DNA of 64,000 bases from Stomorhina lunata. Taxonomy: Eukaryota; Arthropoda; Insecta; Diptera; Rhiniidae. Numbering within the stretch: position 1 is the first letter of the stretch; the number at the start of each line of letters is the position of its first letter. A model generated the notes under the pieces. That model searched no databases, had not been told where the DNA came from, and saw nothing but the letters and a program-made list of their open reading frames with translations. A program made the position numbers and the translations under genes. Below are positions 59,517 to 64,000 of this stretch, piece after piece. The stretch spans positions 61,455,639 to 61,519,638 of the forward strand of contig OW121743.1 in the NCBI GenBank assembly GCA_933228675.1. Reading direction: 5' to 3'.

Positions 59517-61331
59517 AACAAGTAAGAGTGTTATATTCGACTGTGCCGAATCTTATATACCCACCATCAAGTTGTGTTAAATTTATAAACATATCTTATA
59601 TATCTACAAGGGTGCAGCTAATTCAAAATCTGGACCAAAACTGAAAAAATCGCTAAGCTAATTGGTATTGTTGGTAAAACCTTTGGACTAAATTCGGTTG
59701 CCGTAGCTTTATAGTTCAATATTTAAAAATATTTTAGTGGTTTCCCCAGTATTTACTTTGATCAAAATTCTGTCTCATAACCGGGTATAGTTTTACATTA
59801 ATAAGTTGTTAAATACTTTTCGTTGTGCTTAATATATAGTTAGGCTAAACACGTTAATAGTAATACGGCAGGTCCATATATTTCGTTAGGAGATCCTATT
59901 GCATTCATCATATATAAAGTCTGGGCTGAACATTGATTGATGCCTATCTAATTTCATAGGTGCAATCTTAATATAATGAATGTACTTCCAAATCTTTTTG
60001 ATTGTAGATATAAAAAAAGGGATGTTATATATATAAGAATTATAGCCAAATGTTGACCGATTGTTACAAAATGTTGCACACTGGCTGGTATATATATAGA
60101 GATTATTCTTGCAAAATTTAGTGGCCATAGCTATCATAGTTTCTAATTTTATAGCTTTTAACTGGCCTTTGCTAAAATTTTTGGTTTCCGTGAGTGCTTT
60201 TTATATGAAAGCTAAAGTCAAATATGGACTGATTCCTATAAAATTTGATAAACTGATCAAAAATTGCATAAAACTTTCCTATTTTAATTATAATCGTCAA
60301 AGCTATTACAATTGTATTCAATTTATCAGCATTAATGTGTTTCCCGGGGTGGGGTTATATGGGAGCTCTAACTAATTTGGAACTGATTTTGTCCATTTTC
60401 AACACACATCTTTTTCAAGATATCCAAAATACCTTTGTAAAATTTTGTCCCTCTAGCTCTTTTCGTTAAGGCGCTATCGTGCTTTTATCTCACGGATAGA
60501 CGGACATAAACAACCTTTTCTTTATGTATTTCCGTAAGTTTTTTATATGGGAGCTATGGTCAAATGGTGACCGATTGTGACAAAATTTAGCACACTGGCT
60601 GGCATTGACATAAGACTTCCTTGTGCTTTATTTAATCTTACTAGCTCTTGTAGTTAAGGAGCTTTCACGATTTTATCTGACGATCAGACGGACATAAATC
60701 CCTTTTTCTTTTTGAATTTTTGTGTTTTCGTAAGTTTTTAATATGGGAGCTAGGTCAAATGGTGACCGATTCCGACAAAATTTTGCACACTGGCTGGCAT
60801 TGATTCTTTCTTGTGCCAAATTTAGTGGTTATGTCTTTAGATTTATTGGCATTTAAGTGTATTTTAGGCGAAATTTAGGCTGTTTCCGTAAGTTTTCTGT
60901 ATGGGAGCTATGGCTAAATGTAAACCGATTTTGATGAAATTTTGTACGCTCCCTAGGGCTAATGTAAAACTTCTATATACCAAATTTTTTCAGCATAGCT
61001 GCTATAATTTGTCACTTATTAACAAATAAGCGATTAGCCTAGACGAGGTTATACGGGAGCTATGGTCAAATGTGAATTGATTTTGCCCAATTTCAATACC
61101 AAAATTTTCTCAGAGATGAAGAATATTTTTATAAAGTTTCAGTGAGCTAGCTCCTTTCGTTTAGGCGTTATCGTGATTTCAACAGACAGACAGACGGACA
61201 TCGCTCAATTGCCTTAGAATTTCATAAGGATTCAGATATCGTTTTTGGTTTTTGAGCCAATATTAAAGAAATTACAAACGGAATGACAATCTCAATATAC
61301 CCCCCATTCTTTTTGATGGTGGGTATAAAAA
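59517..61331 (-). mobile_element. Mini-me-like element, long copy
   Basis: Complete in the minus sense: head TTTTTATACCCACCATC (61331), GTCY core short (GTCCGTCTGTCTGTCTGTT at about 61183-61200), a body of at least five diverged units with ATGGGAGCTATGGTCAAATG, then GATGGTGGGTATATAAG, ATTCGGCACAGTCGAATATA and ACTCTTACTTGTTTT. It is the sister of 53833-55340 but has only about four tetranucleotide units. Confidence 0.8.
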
Positions 61332-62462
61332 TATATACAAAAAATTTGCTGAAAATTATCAAACTTCAAATTGCCAAACTTAAAAATTTGAGCTACCCTT
61401 TCAAAACACTTTGGGGGTTTTTGTATATTTATATCGTACTTTAACTTGCATTTGGTTTTTTTCGGGAAAAAATTCCTTGGCATATATTATTAGGAATATT
61501 CATAGTTTTTTTAATCGTAGAGGAAAGATTTTTAAGTTTTTGCCATTTTTGATTTATATCTATTTAAAATTTCTATTTGAATAATTTCAAATGCGTTTTC
61601 AGTGCCAAATATTTGTATTGAAAGGTCTTAAGGGTAGTTTTGTACTTAATCCACTGGCAAAACTATTATAGATTAATTGATTCCTTTTTTATGTGTGGGG
61701 TCCTAAATTGTTTCAATTTGTTGACCAAAGTCTTAACAATTCTACATAATTCAATTTAATTCTTTATCCTATATAATAGAAAATTCCTTTGCCTAGGTCT
61801 AAACTCATTTTCCTATTGCATAAAATTAGCATTTTCCTATTTAAAACAACAGGATGAAAAAAATTGACTCAATAAAAATTGACAGGACTCCCACAGGACT
61901 GCTTTTATATTAAACATAATTTTCAATAGAATATAAAATCAATTTAATGCTAAAACACTTTAAATAAACGTGATAGTGTAAAATGTTAATTTAATTTAAG
62001 CGTTAATTAAATTATCAATGTTAAAACATAAACCATGGACTTATAAAACGTGACTTGTTAATGGTTGATGTACTTTTATAATGCTCATGCACACACACAC
62101 ACACATACTCACAGCTACATATACATGCTAATTGACACTCTGATACATAAATGAATAATAGCAACAATAACAACAAGTCACATACATACAACTAAATTAT
62201 AAATGTTTGTTGTTTATATAAAATAATTATGCTTAAACTAAATCAACGCTAATTTGAAAAGTGAAGTATATAGATAGAAATTTTATGCTCACATAATTTT
62301 TCCTATAAACCCAGAAGTTGAAAATTTTAAAGAACTTCTGGGGAAGTTGTGAAATATGTAGAGATTGTGGTACTTGCGGTTCGTTAGAGGTGGTGGAAAA
62401 TTTAATCTTTTAGCATTCAAAATTAGGAGGTCATTTAGTAGCCTCATTTTCAGAGGTCGGCA
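61332..62462. other. AT-rich intron-like sequence
   Basis: No gene or recognised repeat other than a short CA microsatellite at 62090-62106. Confidence 0.5.
62090..62106. repeat. CA microsatellite
   Basis: About eight CA units; ordinary. Confidence 0.9.
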
Positions 62463-62590
62463 TAAAGAGAACAGAACAAAAGTATAGTCGGCAGAGTTGC
62501 CGTTTTTTATACTTCTAACTAAAATAGGTATTTTTTCAATGTGTAGTTCTGATGTTTTAAAAAGAGAAAGTTTTCTACTCCATTTTCTAA
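62463..62590 (+). repeat. Leader sequence flanking the satellite (plus copy)
   Basis: AAAGAGAACAGAACAAAA, then a 37-bp addition with a small hairpin (GTCGGCAGAGTTGCCG), CTAAAATAGGTATTTTTTC, AATGTGTAGTTCTGATG, TTTTAAAAAGAGAAAG, TTTTCTACTCCATTTTC. It is homologous to 52078-52165 in reverse. The tail of the leader (TACTCC...AAATATTTTAATTA) reappears inside the array at about 63835-63870. Confidence 0.85.
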
Positions 62591-64000
62591 AATATTTTAA
62601 TCAAAAATTTTTCTATGGAAAACTTTTTGATCAAAAATTTTTCTATGGAAAATTTTTTGATCAAAAATTTTTCTATGGAAAATTTTTTGATCAAACATTT
62701 TCTATAGAAAAATTTTTGGTGATATAGAAAATTTTTTTATCAAAAATTTTTTTATCAAAAATTTTCTTTAGAAAATTTCTTTATCAAAAATTTTCTATAG
62801 AAAATTTTTTTATCAAAAATTTTCTATAGAAAATTTTTTTATCAAAAATTTTCTTTAGAAAATTTTTTTATCAAAAATTTTCTTTAGAAAATTTTTTTAT
62901 CAAAAATTTTCTTTAGAAAATTTTTTTATCAAAAATTTTCTTTAGAAAATTTTTTTATCAAAAATTTTCTATAGAAAATTTTTTTATCAAAAATTTTCTA
63001 TAGAAAATTTTTTTATCAAAAATTTTCTTTAGAAAATTTTTTTATCAAAAATTTTCTTTAGAAAATTTTTTTATCAAAAATTTTCTTTAGAAAATTTTTT
63101 TATCAAAAATTTTCTTTAGAAAATTTTTTTATCAAAAATTTTCTTTAGAAAATTTTTTTATCAAAAATTTTCTTTAGAAAATTTTTTTTATCAAAAATTT
63201 TCTATAGAAAACTTTTTTATCAAAAATTTTCTATAGAAAACTTTTTTATAAAAAATTTTCTATACAAAATTTTTTTATCAAAAATTTTCTTTACAAAATT
63301 TTTTTATCAAAAATTTTCTATAGAAAATTTTTTTATCAAAAATTTTCTATAGAAAATTTTTTTATCAAAAATTTTCTATAGAACATTTTTTTATCAAAAA
63401 TTTTCTATAGAAAATTTTTTTATCAAAAATTTTCTATAGAAAATTTTTTTATCAAAAATTTTCTATAGAAAATTTTTTTATCAAAAATTTTCTATACAAA
63501 ATTTTTTTTTTAAAAAATTTTCTATAGAAAATTTTTTTATCAAAAATTTTCTATACAAAATTTTTTTATCAAAAATTTTCTATAGAAAATTTTTTTATTT
63601 TTTTATCAAAAATTTTCTATAGAAAATTTTTTTATCAAAAATTTTCTATAGAAAATTTTTTTATCAAAAATTTTCTATAGAAAATTTTTTTATCAAAAAT
63701 TTTCTATAGAAAATTTCTTTATCAAAAATTTTCTATAGAAAATTTCTTTATCAAAAATTTTCTATAGAAAATTTCTTTATCAAAAATTTTCTATAGAAAA
63801 TTTCTTTATCAAAAATTTTCTACAGAAAAAAATTTACTACTCCCTTTTTTTTAAATATTTTAATTAAAAAATTTTTCTATAGAAACTTTTTATTAAAAAT
63901 TTTCTATCGAAAAATTTTTACTACTAAGTTTTATACATTATTTTTTGATTAAAATTTTTCTGAAGCAAATTTTTTTTAACATAAATTTTCTGTAGACAAT
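62575..64000 (+). repeat. Palindrome-core satellite block 11
   Basis: The most regular array in the window: 30-bp units TTATCAAAAATTTTCTATAG with AAAATTTTTT. Sub-runs alternate CTTTAG (about 62830-63180) and CTATAG cores (63200-63830), a sign of local amplification of variants. It breaks up after 63830 and continues past the right edge. Confidence 0.97.

Noticed and set aside
62830..63180. CRISPR array
   Set aside because: There are no unique spacers between repeats; units are contiguous 30-bp satellite monomers in a eukaryotic context.

Overview
This window looks like nuclear DNA from a fly (Diptera; a brachyceran is likely, the family cannot be settled by eye). The reasons are very AT-rich non-coding DNA, many copies of an element with the dipteran 'mini-me' layout (a TTTTTATACCC-like head, a GTCY microsatellite, a diverged body and a TTACTTGTTTT tail), Tc1/mariner and PIF/Harbinger remnants, a non-LTR retrotransposon ending in short TAAG repeats, and spliceosomal splice signals. 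No intact conventional gene, rRNA gene, tRNA gene or bacterial-style operon is visible. The composition fits a giant intron or a heterochromatic intergenic region.

About one third of the window is a single satellite family. Its monomer is close to 30 bp (27 bp in one block) and centres on the palindrome TTTTCTATAGAAAA. It occurs in eleven blocks: 1-1245, 15430-15815, 19455-25795, 26905-29790, 32205-33034, 33405-34990, 40575-40960, 41340-46275, 46575-46800, 50700-52070 and 62575-64000. Blocks use different linkers between the palindromes (AATG, TATCAA, CGTTAA, or the reverse GATAA). Some carry higher-order structure: four tandem 829-bp units at about 42930-46258, and a tandem duplication of about 1.9 kb at 21700-25455. 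Because 30 bp is ten codons, these arrays create long open frames that are not genes.

Between the blocks lie mobile-element fossils. A truncated non-LTR retrotransposon (5740-8125) is split by a mariner-like copy (6342-7278). A mariner derivative with clear ends is at 9151-10025. Five terminal-inverted-repeat elements without recognised coding sequence have readable ends: 3788-4428, 33035-33383, 37973-39183, 52689-53018 and 59260-59413. Mini-me-like elements occur at 2772-3588, 11690-14064, 53833-55340, 56465-58339 and 59517-61331. One of them carries a GACA/GTCT microsatellite expanded to about 616 bp. Two copies of a B-box-bearing SINE-like sequence flank the 829-bp array in opposite orientations.

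Two stretches look protein-coding. At 25804-25963 (minus strand) a 160-bp exon-like segment has a strong acceptor and a GT donor that touches the satellite; it may be one exon of a gene whose introns hold the rest. At 36413-37128 (plus strand) three open exons with good splice sites lie inside a CACTA-like element (35796-37427) that ends in a palindrome of about 430 bp and has jumped into a retrotransposon copy. This intron-bearing passenger, and the satellite family with its shared flanking leader (52078-52165 and 62463-62590), are the most promising undescribed items here.
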